The notes below the pieces were generated by a model, which did no database searches, was not told where the DNA came from, and saw only the letters and a program-made list of their open reading frames with translations. From positions 186,001-250,000 of the forward strand of contig CAJTBF010000004.1 of NCBI GenBank assembly GCA_910574195.1: 64,000 bases of DNA, read 5' to 3'. The stretch comes from Lachnospiraceae bacterium (GTDB taxonomy: Bacteria > Bacillota > Clostridia > Lachnospirales > Lachnospiraceae). Of this stretch, positions 7,690 through 16,805 are shown in pieces; within the stretch, counting starts at the first letter, position 1, and each line of letters opens with the position of its first letter. A program made the position numbers and the translations under genes.

Positions 7690-8569
7690 TGATCTCACCT
7701 CCTGCACGGCGGATGGATTCCTTACAGGCCCGCTCCGCCAATACCACCGCAATATGCTGCCGGAATGCTTTGGACGCTCTCCAGCTGTCCCGGGGACGGA
7801 TATCCTCCAACACGGTTTCTGCAAACTCCTTCACCGCCGCAGGGGATACCGGTTTTCCTCTCAGTGTTTCCTCCGCCAGCGACGCCCGCATGGGAACCGG
7901 ACCGGCTACCCCGTAAGCAATCCGGACATCCTCCACCATCTTCTTATCTTCCGACAGCTTCACATTTACCGAACAGCCCGTCGTGGCAATATCCATGGCC
8001 TCCCGCATGGCATATTTGATATAATGTCCCGCATATCCTTCATAGCACTTTTTCGGAATAAGAATGGCCGTCTGCAGTTCTCCCGGCCGCAAATCCACCA
8101 CGCCTGCTTTGATATAAAATTCCTGAATTGGAAGCCGCCTTACACCTTCCGGTCCGGTCAATTCCACCTGCGCGTCCCATGCAAATAAGGTGGAAGCGGA
8201 GTCCGCCGAAGTCACCCCGTTGCAGGTGTTCCCGCCGATGGTCCCGATGTTGCGAATCTGGGGACCTCCCACCATATCCACCGCTTCTCCCAGCACCCGG
8301 ATATGCTTCTGAATGATTGGATCCTTTGTGATATGGGAAAAACTGGTAAGGGAACCGATCCGGATGGTTTCATCTTCCTCATAGCTTACGCCGCGCATTT
8401 CGTCAATCATATAGATGCTGACCAGTTCCTTTCCCGCCCGTTTTCCTTCCCGCATCTGCACCAGAACGTCACTGCCGCCCGCAATAATCTGCGCTTCCGG
8501 ATGTTCCGTCAGAAGCCGGACGGCATGTTCCACGCTTTCCGCCTCGTAAAGCGCCTTGATATCATACAT
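7682..8569 (-). CDS. xdhB: Xanthine dehydrogenase-type FAD-binding subunit XdhB
   Basis: The 295-residue FAD subunit of the molybdenum hydroxylase takes electrons to NAD+ or another acceptor. The start is the ATG at 8567-8569, preceded by AAGGAGG. The FAD-pyrophosphate motif AQIIAGGSDVLVQMREG is near residue 27 and the second FAD motif GPQIRNIGTIGGNTCNGVTSADS near residue 100. The C-terminal CO-dehydrogenase flavoprotein domain follows. The spacing of 89 bases from xdhA is the longest in the operon. Confidence 0.93.
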   Translation of the reverse strand: MYDIKALYEAESVEHAVRLLTEHPEAQIIAGGSDVLVQMREGKRAGKELVSIYMIDEMRGVSYEEDETIRIGSLTSFSHITKDPIIQKHIRVLGEAVDMVGGPQIRNIGTIGGNTCNGVTSADSASTLFAWDAQVELTGPEGVRRLPIQEFYIKAGVVDLRPGELQTAILIPKKCYEGYAGHYIKYAMREAMDIATTGCSVNVKLSEDKKMVEDVRIAYGVAGPVPMRASLAEETLRGKPVSPAAVKEFAETVLEDIRPRDSWRASKAFRQHIAVVLAERACKESIRRAGGEINA

Positions 8570-8658
8570 AAACCAAACCTCCTTCTTTATCCGATATACT
8601 CCCGGTGTGCTGACATCTGGCAATTGTCAAATGCTCCGCACGCCGGAATCTCTTTTCA

Positions 8659-10944
8659 TTATAATAATCCTTCCTCCGTAAAACGACGGAAGAGCGTATG
8701 TGGATTGACCGGCGCCTCATTGACCGCCACCCCTGTCGCCTGACAGACGGCATTTCGAATGGCAGGCGCCACGGAACAGGCCGGCGGCTCTCCCAATGCC
8801 TTTGTCCCGAACGCGCTGGTGGGTTCCGGATTTTCCACAAACACGGCTTTCAGGCGCGGATGATCCATAAACGTGGACAGTTTATAATCCAGCAGGTTTG
8901 GATTCAACGCCCGCCCGCTCTTTTCATCAAATAGCAGTCGTTCGGACAATCCGAATCCGATTCCCATACTCATCCCGCCGTGTACCTGTGCCTCCGCCAA
9001 CGCCGGATTGATCAGTTTTCCGGCGTCATGTGCATTGACGATATCCAGCAGCTTCACTTTACACATGGGAATATCCACTTCCACTTCCGCAATAGTACAT
9101 CCAAAAGAATAGGCGTTTGACTTGATCTGTGAAGTACTTTCCGCAGACAGATGCTGACTGTGATTCAGACTGTACAACGCTTCCGCCGCCAATTCTCCCA
9201 GCGTCATCAAAATCCTTCCATCTGTGATACGGACAATCTTTCCGTCCACAATGTCCAGATTATAGGGCGGCATCCGCGTCAACTCCTGCGCATATTTTAA
9301 AATCCGTTCTTTCAGAAGCAGCGCCGTCTGCCGAATGGCAAATCCGGCTGTATAAGTCTGTCTGGATGCGTATGCGCCGGTTCCGAAAGGCGTTACATCC
9401 GTATCCTGACAGGAAACCACATGTACATACTCCAACGGAACGCCCAGCACATCCGCCGTCATCTGGGTATAGGCCGTATCCGCCCCCTGCCCGATCTCTG
9501 TCTCCCCCAGCTGCACCTGCAGAGAACCATCCTGATTCAACACCATACGGCAGGAGGACGTCTCCAGGGAAATGGGCCAGACCGCGGTATTATACCAGAA
9601 CATTGCCAGACCGATCCCCCGCCGGATTTCGCCGGTCTGGTTCTGATATTCCCGAAACTTCCGTTTATAATCAATGGCCTCCATGGCCTGATCCAGACAT
9701 TGATTGAACGTATCGTAGTACAGTTCATTCTTCGAAAACGGATCCGTATACCCTACCGGCATCAGATTCTGCCGCCGAAATGCCACCGGATCCATCCCCA
9801 GCGCCGCCGCCACATCCTCGGTATGACACTCCACCGCCCACATGGCCTGCGGAATTCCGTATCCCCGCATGGCGCCAGCCACAGATTTATTTGTGAAAAC
9901 GGTATACGCATCTACTTCTACATTTTCACAGGGATATAGCTGGGGAAATGCTCCCGCCCCTTTCGCCACAATACTGTGCCCGTGAGAAGCATACGCCCCC
10001 TGGTCGGAATAGGCTTCCAGTTTCCGCGCCGCATAAGTCCCATCCGGACGCACCCAGGAAATGATATGGCTGCGGATGGCATGACGCACCCGTGTGGAAG
10101 CAAACGTATCCTCCCTGGGAATATCAATTTTCACCAGATGTCCGCCAAGCTGCATACAAAGCCATGCACAGAGCGGTTCGTACAATACATCCTGCTTATT
10201 CCCAAATCCGCCGCCGATATAGGGCTTGATCACACGAATCCTCCCCCATTCCACCCCCAGCGCCTGCCCGACTACCCTCCGGACAATATGCGGAATCTGG
10301 GTAGAAGACACCACCGTAATCCGATCTCCCTCCATCTCGGCATAACAAATAAAATTCTCAATATGGCAGTGCTGCACCGTAGGCGTCTCGTACCATCCTT
10401 CTACTTTGCGCAGACCCGGTTCTTTGATCGCTTCCTCATAATTTCCTTTTCGGATTGTCGTATGTTTCAGGATGTTATGAGGGTAATCTTTATGTATCTG
10501 CGGCGCGCCCTCCTTCATGGCCTCCTGTACATCCAGCACAAAGGGATACTCCTCGTATTCCACCTGGATTGCGCGCAGCGCCTGTGCCGCCGACACCTCG
10601 TCCTCCGCTACCACCGCCGCGATATCATCCCCATAAAAGCGAACCTCCTCTGTCAGCACCAGACGGTCCGCCACGTCCTGGTGGGACGGATCTGTGGACC
10701 AAGGATGCCCCGCTGTGGGAAAATAGTGCTTTTCCTTTACATCAAAACAGGTGAAAACTCTCACCACACCCGGAATCTTTTCCGCCTCGGATGTATCCAT
10801 GGACACCACCTTGCCATGGGCAATGGCGGAACGCAGGATCTTGACAATATATGCGCTTTTATCGCACAAATCATCGGTATATCTAGTACGTCCGATCACT
10901 TTATCGTAGGCATCCACACGGGTTACCTTTTTTCCTACATACAT
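8659..10944 (-). CDS. xdhA: Xanthine dehydrogenase-type molybdenum subunit XdhA
   Basis: The 761-residue catalytic subunit binds molybdopterin and hydroxylates a purine or other N-heterocycle. An aldehyde oxidase/xanthine dehydrogenase a/b hammerhead domain lies at the N-terminus (KVIGRTRYTDDL). Mo-cofactor motifs are KPYIGGGFGNKQDV near residue 240, VAGAMRGYGIPQAMWAVE near 360, and GETEIGQGADT near 490; FGTKALGEPPACSVAPAIRNAV near the C-terminus carries the catalytic glutamate region (GEPP). The length is close to E. coli XdhA. Purines are the usual substrate of the family, but substrate cannot be read from sequence. It lies 15 bases after the Crp-type regulator. Confidence 0.93.
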   Translation of the reverse strand: MYVGKKVTRVDAYDKVIGRTRYTDDLCDKSAYIVKILRSAIAHGKVVSMDTSEAEKIPGVVRVFTCFDVKEKHYFPTAGHPWSTDPSHQDVADRLVLTEEVRFYGDDIAAVVAEDEVSAAQALRAIQVEYEEYPFVLDVQEAMKEGAPQIHKDYPHNILKHTTIRKGNYEEAIKEPGLRKVEGWYETPTVQHCHIENFICYAEMEGDRITVVSSTQIPHIVRRVVGQALGVEWGRIRVIKPYIGGGFGNKQDVLYEPLCAWLCMQLGGHLVKIDIPREDTFASTRVRHAIRSHIISWVRPDGTYAARKLEAYSDQGAYASHGHSIVAKGAGAFPQLYPCENVEVDAYTVFTNKSVAGAMRGYGIPQAMWAVECHTEDVAAALGMDPVAFRRQNLMPVGYTDPFSKNELYYDTFNQCLDQAMEAIDYKRKFREYQNQTGEIRRGIGLAMFWYNTAVWPISLETSSCRMVLNQDGSLQVQLGETEIGQGADTAYTQMTADVLGVPLEYVHVVSCQDTDVTPFGTGAYASRQTYTAGFAIRQTALLLKERILKYAQELTRMPPYNLDIVDGKIVRITDGRILMTLGELAAEALYSLNHSQHLSAESTSQIKSNAYSFGCTIAEVEVDIPMCKVKLLDIVNAHDAGKLINPALAEAQVHGGMSMGIGFGLSERLLFDEKSGRALNPNLLDYKLSTFMDHPRLKAVFVENPEPTSAFGTKALGEPPACSVAPAIRNAVCQATGVAVNEAPVNPHTLFRRFTEEGLL

Positions 10945-10959
10945 TCTTTTTGGCCTCCT

Positions 10960-11700
10960 TTATCTCTTACTTTTGCTTTTCCTTCCAGTGTTTTTCTTCT
11001 CTTCTTTTCTATACTGTTCCATATGCATCTTCATCTGCATGTAGCCTTCCCCGGACACCAGCATCTTTCCTTTTCGCACCTGAATCAACTGCATTTCCTC
11101 TAATTTCTTAATACTGCGGTTCAAAGTTTTTACCGAAAATCCGATCTCTTCTGAAATCTGATTCCGATTCTGCCGAATCTCCAATTCCTTCCCCGAAAGC
11201 TGCTTCTGCTCATACTTCCGGATCAGGTACATCATCAGACGTTCCCTGCTTTCTATAAACAGATATTTTCGCGCCTCCGCCGTCTGTGTGATCAGTCTGT
11301 GCATATTCTCTTTCGTCCGCAGGTATAATGCCGTCACGTCCTTCTGCAGCCATTCCATATAGTAGACGGCAGGAATAATCAACACACGGCAGGGCGTCAC
11401 TGTCACCACACTGATCCGGTAACTGGCCAGGTCCGCAAAACACTCAATCTCCCCGAAAAAATCGCCTGGTCCGAAATCCTTGAAGGAGTATGCTTTTCCC
11501 TCCATGGGCCATTCGATTCCGGTCACTTTCCCGGACAAAATCATATAAATGCTGGTACATGGCTCTCCTGCTTCAATCAGCGTCCGATCCGCCTCTACTT
11601 CGGCCAGTGCCATATAGAATTGCACTTCTTCCGTACAGTTTTGAAACAGATAATCCATGTACAGCCGCTTTTCTGTCGGCAATTCCTGAAAGATTTCCAC
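10960..11700 (-). CDS. Crp/Fnr-family transcription regulator
   Basis: The 246-residue protein has an N-terminal cyclic-nucleotide-like beta barrel (ADRTLIEAGEPCTSIYMILSGKV ... FGPGDFFGEIECFADLASYRISVVTVTPCRVLIIP) and a C-terminal winged helix with recognition helix NQISEEIGFSVKTLNRSIKKLEEMQLIQVRKGKM. No Fnr-type N-terminal cysteine cluster is present, so oxygen sensing by Fe-S is unlikely. It is cotranscribed with xdhABC and is likely their regulator. A 16-bp palindrome 140 bases upstream (11841-11856) may be its operator. Confidence 0.88.
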   Translation of the reverse strand: MEIFQELPTEKRLYMDYLFQNCTEEVQFYMALAEVEADRTLIEAGEPCTSIYMILSGKVTGIEWPMEGKAYSFKDFGPGDFFGEIECFADLASYRISVVTVTPCRVLIIPAVYYMEWLQKDVTALYLRTKENMHRLITQTAEARKYLFIESRERLMMYLIRKYEQKQLSGKELEIRQNRNQISEEIGFSVKTLNRSIKKLEEMQLIQVRKGKMLVSGEGYMQMKMHMEQYRKEEKKNTGRKSKSKR

Positions 11701-11746
11701 CGGCGCTTCCTCCTTTTCTTATATTATATAAAATGCCATGAAAAAA

Positions 11747-11770
11747 AGAAAAGGACAAATGTCCTTTTCT
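11747..11770 (-). terminator. Terminator upstream of the crp-xdh operon
   Basis: AGAAAAGGACA and TGTCCTTTTCT form a perfect 11-bp stem around two bases. On the minus strand it is followed by a run of seven T. It would stop leftward transcripts of the hydrolase gene before the crp-like gene. Confidence 0.75.
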
Positions 11771-11840
11771 GGGGATTTTCTGAAAATATGGCGGATTAGA
11801 CAATTTTTTCATCTTTTTAGGGGACAAATTTCAGAAAACT

Positions 11841-11856
11841 TGTGCATTTTTGCACA
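11841..11856. promoter_or_regulatory. Palindrome TGTGCA-N4-TGCACA, candidate Crp/Fnr operator
   Basis: TGTGCATTTTTGCACA is a perfect 6-4-6 inverted repeat about 140 bases upstream of the Crp-type gene. Its layout resembles Crp/Fnr-class sites. It is the only such palindrome I noticed in this gap. Binding by the neighbouring regulator is inference. Confidence 0.4.
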
Positions 11857-11935
11857 CCCCTCACAACGATGCGTATGTACCATTATGACGTAAGGGATTC
11901 AGTTTTAATGCTGCCGGCATGTACATTTCGTTCTC

Positions 11936-12622
11936 TTATATTTCATTCTGCAAAAAATTCAAAACTGCCCGATTAAATTCCTCTGGCTGCTTACTTGCAA
12001 TAAAATGATTTCCCCTGATGAATTGGAGGGTAGCATCTGGAATACTTGCCGCAATCAGTCTCGTGTGTTCTTCCTTAATCATGTCCCTCTTTCCGGCAAT
12101 GACCAGTGTTTTCGCCTGTATTCCTGCAAGTTCCTCCGGTGCTACATTCGGTTCGTTGACCATCAGTCCAAGCATCTCTGCATTGAGTCTTGCGGAGTTA
12201 TTTTTATCTGAGAATTTCTTCGCGATTTTATATCCGATTTCGATAGGGATTTGTATGGTTCGTTTTACACCATCCGTATTCAAATTTGCACCATTTAATA
12301 TCAAGCAGTTTACACGGTCCGGAAATTGGATCGCAAAAACCATCGCAATATTTCCACCATCCGAAAAGCCGAGCAGATGCGCTTTTTTAATCTGATGTTC
12401 ATCCATAAATCCCCGCAAGTCATCTGCAAATTGTCGTATTGTAAAAGGCATATTCCCACGTGGAGTCTTCCCATGTCCTCTGGTATCTATCGCATAGACA
12501 TGATAAAACTCTGAGAACGCATCTATCTGCGCTTGAAAATAGCTGCAGTTTTCCCCGTTTCCATGAAGTAGGATAACAGGAATACCTTGACCTTTTTCTA
12601 TGTAAAAATGATGAATATCCAT
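11936..12622 (-). CDS. Alpha/beta hydrolase
   Basis: The 228-residue hydrolase has the oxyanion motif VILLHGNGENCSYF near residue 17, a TRGHGKT loop near 48, the nucleophile elbow GFSDGG (Ser near residue 90), the acid region AGKRDMI near 178 and the catalytic histidine in GNHFIASKQP near 205. The set is complete, so an active esterase or related hydrolase is likely. Substrate unknown. A GAGGTG site lies about 12 bases upstream of the ATG. It sits at the edge of a region rich in broken genes. Confidence 0.85.
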   Translation of the reverse strand: MDIHHFYIEKGQGIPVILLHGNGENCSYFQAQIDAFSEFYHVYAIDTRGHGKTPRGNMPFTIRQFADDLRGFMDEHQIKKAHLLGFSDGGNIAMVFAIQFPDRVNCLILNGANLNTDGVKRTIQIPIEIGYKIAKKFSDKNNSARLNAEMLGLMVNEPNVAPEELAGIQAKTLVIAGKRDMIKEEHTRLIAASIPDATLQFIRGNHFIASKQPEEFNRAVLNFLQNEI

Positions 12623-12791
12623 AAATTATCAGACACCTCAAGTCTTTATTTTATTGGCTTTCAAGCCATTCTTCTTTAGGTCATGGCATCTACATGACCC
12701 GCTCGTTTCTCATGCATCATCTTTTTCGGACATATCGGTATTCTCCTTTCTGCCGTGTGGAGTTTATTCATGTTTTCAATCAGCTCATCTC

Positions 12792-12911
12792 TCATAATTC
12801 ACATATCATAATATATTCTTCGGCATTTTCATCGACTATCTTAAAGCCTGCATCTTTATACATCTTCACAGCGTAGTTTTCTTTCTGTACCGCCAGGGAT
12901 GCCCGTTCGTA
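12792..12911 (-). pseudogene. GNAT acetyltransferase C-terminal remnant
   Basis: The last 39 codons of a longer open frame read ERASLAVQKENYAVKMYKDAGF and end EEYIMICEL. That is the typical last strand-helix-strand of a GNAT N-acetyltransferase (acetyl-CoA site NYAVKMYKDAGF). No N-terminal part of such an enzyme is present; the frame upstream belongs to the AlbA-type gene. It is therefore an illegitimate fusion of two gene remnants. Confidence 0.6.
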
Positions 12912-13895
12912 TCTCTGCCATTTCAACAATTCGAGCATCTTAACCAGAATATCTCTGGCTCTACGCTGTTTCACTCCAAGCAATTCCATTGCCTGTGTCG
13001 TTGTAACTGCACCATTTTCCAACGTAAACCTGTATACTTGTTGTTCCTGTTCATTTAACGGCAGTTTGCCGGCAGTCCTCCCGCACTTTATCGGCAGCAT
13101 TGAGCGCATCCATACGATATCGAACGTCATGATCGAACTCATTCGTACTACCAATTTTTTTCCGATAGATGTTAATGCGCAGATCAACCTCGCCGCCAAT
13201 GAATTCCGGTTCCTGCAATCCGGCAGCTTTTACTTTGCTCATGATCCTCGGAATACCGCTGCCCCAATGCTCAATCAAATTCATATAAGAAAAGGCATAG
13301 GCAAGAGCTTCATTTCGAATCTGTGAATAGCCCTTTTTCATACGCTCCAATGTCTGTCCCATCGGTATCTTCCCCGGAGAAGTGATTTCCAGTCTGTCAT
13401 CGTAAACCGCAACCTGTATGTTACTGTGATCCAGATAACTGCGATGTACCGCTGCATTGATAATTAACTCACGAATCGCATCCGGTGGGATTTCATAAAC
13501 ATCCTGCCCGCAAGGCGAGTCGTTCCGGCAACTCGAACATACACGCCGCCCTCTCTGCCCAATGCTTTGATATAATAAGGACGCTGTCTTCCTCCGGAAA
13601 CTTCTACCACAATGACCGTCTTATCATCTATCGTCTGCAAAGTTATATCCGGAATAATCGCCGGCTCACAACTATCTGATACTGCATTGGCAATCGTATC
13701 CATGGTCCTGAAAACATCTTCCTTGCCGAAACCAACTACTTCTCTTGTCTTATCGGTAATTCCAAAGATAATTTTACCGCCGGTTCCATTGGCAAAAGCA
13801 ACCACAGATTTCATATACTTCATACCCTTTTCCGGCAGTCTTTCCTTAAACTCCACATTTGTGGATTCTCCTTCAAGAATTTCTTCCACGGTCAT
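12912..13895 (-). pseudogene. AlbA_2-domain ATP-binding protein (RecG-like regulator family), frameshifted
   Basis: The 5' part (from the ATG at 13893-13895) encodes the AlbA_2 domain: EGESTNVEFKERLPEKGMKYMKSVVAFANGTGGKIIFGI and VSGGRQRPYYIK. Near 13510 the homologous frame shifts: the first frame falls into a nonsense tail (GRMFMKSHRMRFVS), while another frame continues DVYEIPPDAIRELIINAAVHRSYLDHSNIQVAVYDDRLEITSPGKIPMG and RNEALAYAFSYMNLIEHWGSGIPRIM, the ATPase-C-like part. A second shift near 13070 returns to the first frame for the winged-helix end (LNEQEQQVYRFTLENGAVTTTQAMELLGVKQRRARDIL). Two frameshifts and a foreign C-terminus make it a pseudogene. Confidence 0.8.
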
Positions 13896-13932
13896 GGTAA
13901 CACCTCGCTCTCTATTACAGCTTTCGCTGCGC

Positions 13933-14232
13933 TTACTTTATTTTTGCCAGAGCATCCTGGAAAATTGCATAATTTTTCTTCACACCGTCATCCAGATCAA
14001 TGGAGATCATCTGATCTGCCAGATGATGAATCTTTTCCTCGCAGGTTCTGACTTCTGTATCCTTTGCCTTGAGCATGGTCAATTTTTTGTTCAGCTTCAC
14101 ACGCTCACTGGTAGAAGCACTCGCAATACGCTGTTCCAAATCGGCAAGTGCAGTACGATAACGTGCCTGCTGTTCATACACATAATCGGTACGGATACGT
14201 GCAATGGTGTCCGCAAACATCTTTTGAATACA
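13933..14232 (-). pseudogene. pglX: BREX type 1 methyltransferase PglX, C-terminal fragment
   Basis: About 95 codons encode a charged, coiled-coil-like tail: FADTIARIRTDYVYEQQARYR, LEQRIASASTSERVKLNKKL, EEKIHHLADQMISIDLDDGVKKNYAIFQDAL. The IDLDDGVKxNY ending is what I recall for BREX-1 adenine methyltransferases (PglX/BrxX), which are over 1100 residues. No methyltransferase motif (such as NPPY) remains. The homologous frame starts right after two stops at about 14235, inside the brxB stub, so a large deletion joined the two. Confidence 0.65.
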
Positions 14233-14398
14233 TCATTAAAATCGGAATATCCGAAAAATGCGGCACTACCATTTCATTTTCCGGTTCATAACAAAAGATC
14301 CTGATATTGACCTCGTTGCTAAGTCCTTTTCCTTCCAAAAATTCCGGATCCTGAACCAAAGCACGGACTTTGTCCAGACGCTCTTCAAATTCACTCAT
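14230..14398 (-). pseudogene. brxB: BrxB (DUF1788), N-terminal stub
   Basis: From the ATG at 14396-14398 (GAGGTAAAC upstream) the frame reads SEFEERLDKVRALVQDPEFL, EGKGLSNEVNIRIFCYEPENEMVV. This matches the start of DUF1788/BrxB, the small BREX protein next to brxA. After about 55 residues (PHFSDIPILMMYSK) the sequence turns into out-of-frame pglX sequence. Full-length BrxB is about 190-200 residues, so about three quarters is lost. Confidence 0.65.
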
Positions 14399-14414
14399 CA
14401 GGTTTACCTCTATC

Positions 14415-15038
14415 TTACTTGTACATTTCTACCTGTGAAAAGCAATGAAACGCCGGCAATACCGCCGCATCGCCATTCCTTTTTATGGCATTCTCCAGAA
14501 TCGGATGCAGCCATACCAGATTCAGATGATCCGCCCTGATATTGTCAAGATACTCTGTCTCAACAAGCACTCTGGTAATGATCTGTTTTAACTTTGTGAT
14601 GGTGCTGTCACTCCAGGAAGCTACGGTATCCTCCTGTTCCTGCAGGCGCATAAAAAATGTGTTCAAATCAATCTTTCCAAATGTATAATCCTTCAACCTG
14701 TACTTTTCCCCGATCACCGTCACCATAAATTCCCGCACAAGTCTGCTCCGTCTCATCATTGCATACAGACAAATTTGTTTTGCCACATCCGTTGGCTGGG
14801 AGGCAATACCGTAAACCAACCCTTCATCTTGCAGACCATAAAGCCTTTTTATACAGGCCCTGGCGATTCTGGAAACGGATTTTTCTGTCGGATACTGGAA
14901 AAGGTTCTGCTGCACGATCTGCTTTCTGATTTCATCCTCGTTCAGATCGCTGCACATCAATTTTGCAGTGATACGCATTTCATAGAAAAGAAACGGCTCT
15001 CTGGTTAAAGACGCGATATAAGGACAGGAGTGATCCAT
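14415..15038 (-). CDS. brxA: BREX protein BrxA (DUF1819)
   Basis: The 207-residue protein is full length for DUF1819. The start ATG has AGGAGG upstream. Visible family features are an N-terminal segment with PYIASLTREPFLFYEMRITAKL, then LFQYPTEKSVSRIARACIKRL and VAKQICLYAMMRRSRLVREFMVTVIGEKYRL. In type 1 BREX phage-defence loci the order is brxA-brxB-brxC-pglX-pglZ-brxL. Here only brxA is intact, followed 16 bases on by the brxB stub. BrxA is a small helical DNA-binding protein in characterised systems. Alone it is not expected to give defence. Confidence 0.75.
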   Translation of the reverse strand: MDHSCPYIASLTREPFLFYEMRITAKLMCSDLNEDEIRKQIVQQNLFQYPTEKSVSRIARACIKRLYGLQDEGLVYGIASQPTDVAKQICLYAMMRRSRLVREFMVTVIGEKYRLKDYTFGKIDLNTFFMRLQEQEDTVASWSDSTITKLKQIITRVLVETEYLDNIRADHLNLVWLHPILENAIKRNGDAAVLPAFHCFSQVEMYK

Positions 15039-15074
15039 ATTGCACCTCCTACTTTTCTTCTTTACTTCCAGGAA

Positions 15075-15521
15075 TTATTCTCCCCTACTTATTTTATCAT
15101 AAAACGATACAGCACCATAGATCTCTTCTTCGGTCGGATGCCCTTTGGCAATACCTCCAACAAGTTTGAACGGGCCATAGGTATCATAACCTCTGCAGCC
15201 ATAAGTTCCCATTACCTTTACGTCATTTGACTCAAGCGTCCTGGTAATGCTCTTTACATACCCACCGCTTGGATTCCCGCAGGTATAGAGAAGGAACACC
15301 CGGCTTCCTGACGGAATTTTTGCGGCAAACTCCTCCATACGTTTGTAGAACTTTCCAAAAGCAATCCCAGCAGCAAGACCTATTGTATCATATCCTGGCA
15401 GGTCTATGGACTCTGCGTTTTCAATACTGGCAGTTTCCACATTATGCTTTTTGACAATCGCATCCACAAGCTTTTTTGTATTCTCATGGTGGGTAGATTC
15501 ATAAATAATAATAGATTTCAT
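15075..15521 (-). CDS. Flavodoxin-family protein
   Basis: The 148-residue protein opens with MKSIIIYESTHHENTKKLVDAI, the phosphate-binding loop of flavodoxins that holds FMN. The central part DTIGLAAGIAFGKFYKRMEEFA and VFLLYTCGNPSGGYVKSI continue the flavodoxin fold. It likely works as an FMN electron carrier or small oxidoreductase in the cytoplasm. The last segment GPFKLVGGIAKGHPTEEEIYGA is seen in clostridial flavodoxin-like proteins. It lies between the BREX remnants and the GIY-YIG gene and looks intact. Confidence 0.85.
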   Translation of the reverse strand: MKSIIIYESTHHENTKKLVDAIVKKHNVETASIENAESIDLPGYDTIGLAAGIAFGKFYKRMEEFAAKIPSGSRVFLLYTCGNPSGGYVKSITRTLESNDVKVMGTYGCRGYDTYGPFKLVGGIAKGHPTEEEIYGAVSFYDKISRGE

Positions 15522-15539
15522 AAAAACATCCCTCCCGCC

Positions 15540-16805
15540 TTATAGGCCAAATTGTTTCAACTCTTTTATCGTTTTTCCATCAGGGCTTATCCACATAATA
15601 TTCCCATTTGCACTCCCGCCAATGATGCAGGCGGCCGCAGTCGACGTGCTGTTAAAATAGACATCTTCCACAAATACACCATCTTTGACCTTGCCTTCTG
15701 CTATAAGGCGCATCCGCATAGTTTTGATATATTTATCGCAGGACTTGGTTTCAACCGGACAAAACCCGGAACCTTTGCAAACAGTAAATCCATTACCTGA
15801 TATCCTGCCTGCGGCGGCAACTTTTTTCCCTGCAATATGAAATACCTCACCATCGGATGTCTGCGGCGATATTGAAACCGTTTCACTGTTTTTTTCATCT
15901 GATGAGTCAGGGGATGCCTGCTGTGACACATCTATGTCTTTCAGTGGAATACCATTTTTGTCCTTCCATTCTGCAAGGCCATTCGAATTTTTACCGCAAA
16001 CAAAAGTGGCCGCATAAGAAGGACTGCCAAACAGCACATCTTCCTGTAAAATTCCATCTGGATCAATAGATGCGGCGTACTGATCTCTTAATTTTTTAAT
16101 CCGCTGTGGGGCGTAATCCGCAACTTTTGGATAAATAAAGCTGCCTTTCAGCACCCAAAAACCATCAGAGCCCAGCTTCCCTGTTGCATTTCCACCCTTG
16201 CCATGACTTCGGGAAAAATACAACAGTCCATCCCCTTCATCGCTTTTTTCGGATTCAGAAGGCTTCAACGGCTCAAATGCCATATATCCAAGCGCCGGAA
16301 CCACAAGCATGGCATTGATGATAAACTCCTCCAGCAAGTCCCGTATCTGCTTTGGCATTGGCGATTGCGGAGGGGTATTCCCATTTTTGACAAGGTATCT
16401 GTCCGCACTTTTTGCTATGGTATAAAAGCGGTTTTCCAGATACTTAATCCGCCCTTTTTCTAACGTGCCGTCAGGCGTAATAAAAATAATTGCTTCTGTC
16501 CAATAACTGCCGTCCTTTTCAAACGTGTGCGGCTGGGTAAGGCGTTTTAGGACATCGTCACCTTCGCCGATATAGATGAACTGCCGCCAGGTGGAATCAT
16601 CCCTCCCAAAGAGAAAATAAACCCCCGGCGTGTTAAGTTCTGCCAGGTCGGCAAAACATTCTTTCAGCATCCCTCTCGGAATCTTATAGGCAATGCCATT
16701 CCAGTTTGAAAGCGCAGCCTGCCATCGGCCTGCAGCAGTACCATCCATAAGATATAAATGAATGCTTTTTCCAAGTAATGGCATTGCCGTTTCCTCCTCT
16801 GTCAA
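15540..16805 (-). CDS. GIY-YIG nuclease-like protein with two DUF4357 repeats
   Basis: The 421-residue protein has a GIY-YIG-type fold near the N-terminus: GVYFLFGRDDSTWRQFIYIGEGDDVLKRL (about 61-90), with the R and E of the family following in the helix and strand (YWTEAIIFI, YLENRFYTIA). Two DUF4357 modules follow: FWVLKGSFIYPKVA ... GILQEDVLFGSPSYAATFVCG (about 210-280) and FTVCKGSGFCPVETKSC ... FVEDVYFNSTSTAAACIIGG (about 345-410). The canonical GIY and YIG are GVY and YIG here. Such proteins occur beside restriction-type genes in genomic islands. The ATG overlaps the stop of the XRE gene by four bases. Confidence 0.8.
   Translation of the reverse strand: MTEEETAMPLLGKSIHLYLMDGTAAGRWQAALSNWNGIAYKIPRGMLKECFADLAELNTPGVYFLFGRDDSTWRQFIYIGEGDDVLKRLTQPHTFEKDGSYWTEAIIFITPDGTLEKGRIKYLENRFYTIAKSADRYLVKNGNTPPQSPMPKQIRDLLEEFIINAMLVVPALGYMAFEPLKPSESEKSDEGDGLLYFSRSHGKGGNATGKLGSDGFWVLKGSFIYPKVADYAPQRIKKLRDQYAASIDPDGILQEDVLFGSPSYAATFVCGKNSNGLAEWKDKNGIPLKDIDVSQQASPDSSDEKNSETVSISPQTSDGEVFHIAGKKVAAAGRISGNGFTVCKGSGFCPVETKSCDKYIKTMRMRLIAEGKVKDGVFVEDVYFNSTSTAAACIIGGSANGNIMWISPDGKTIKELKQFGL

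Noticed and set aside
9976-11103. Plus-strand open frame of 375 codons opposite xdhA and the Crp gene
   Set aside because: No motif and no ribosome site, and it crosses two clear genes on the other strand.
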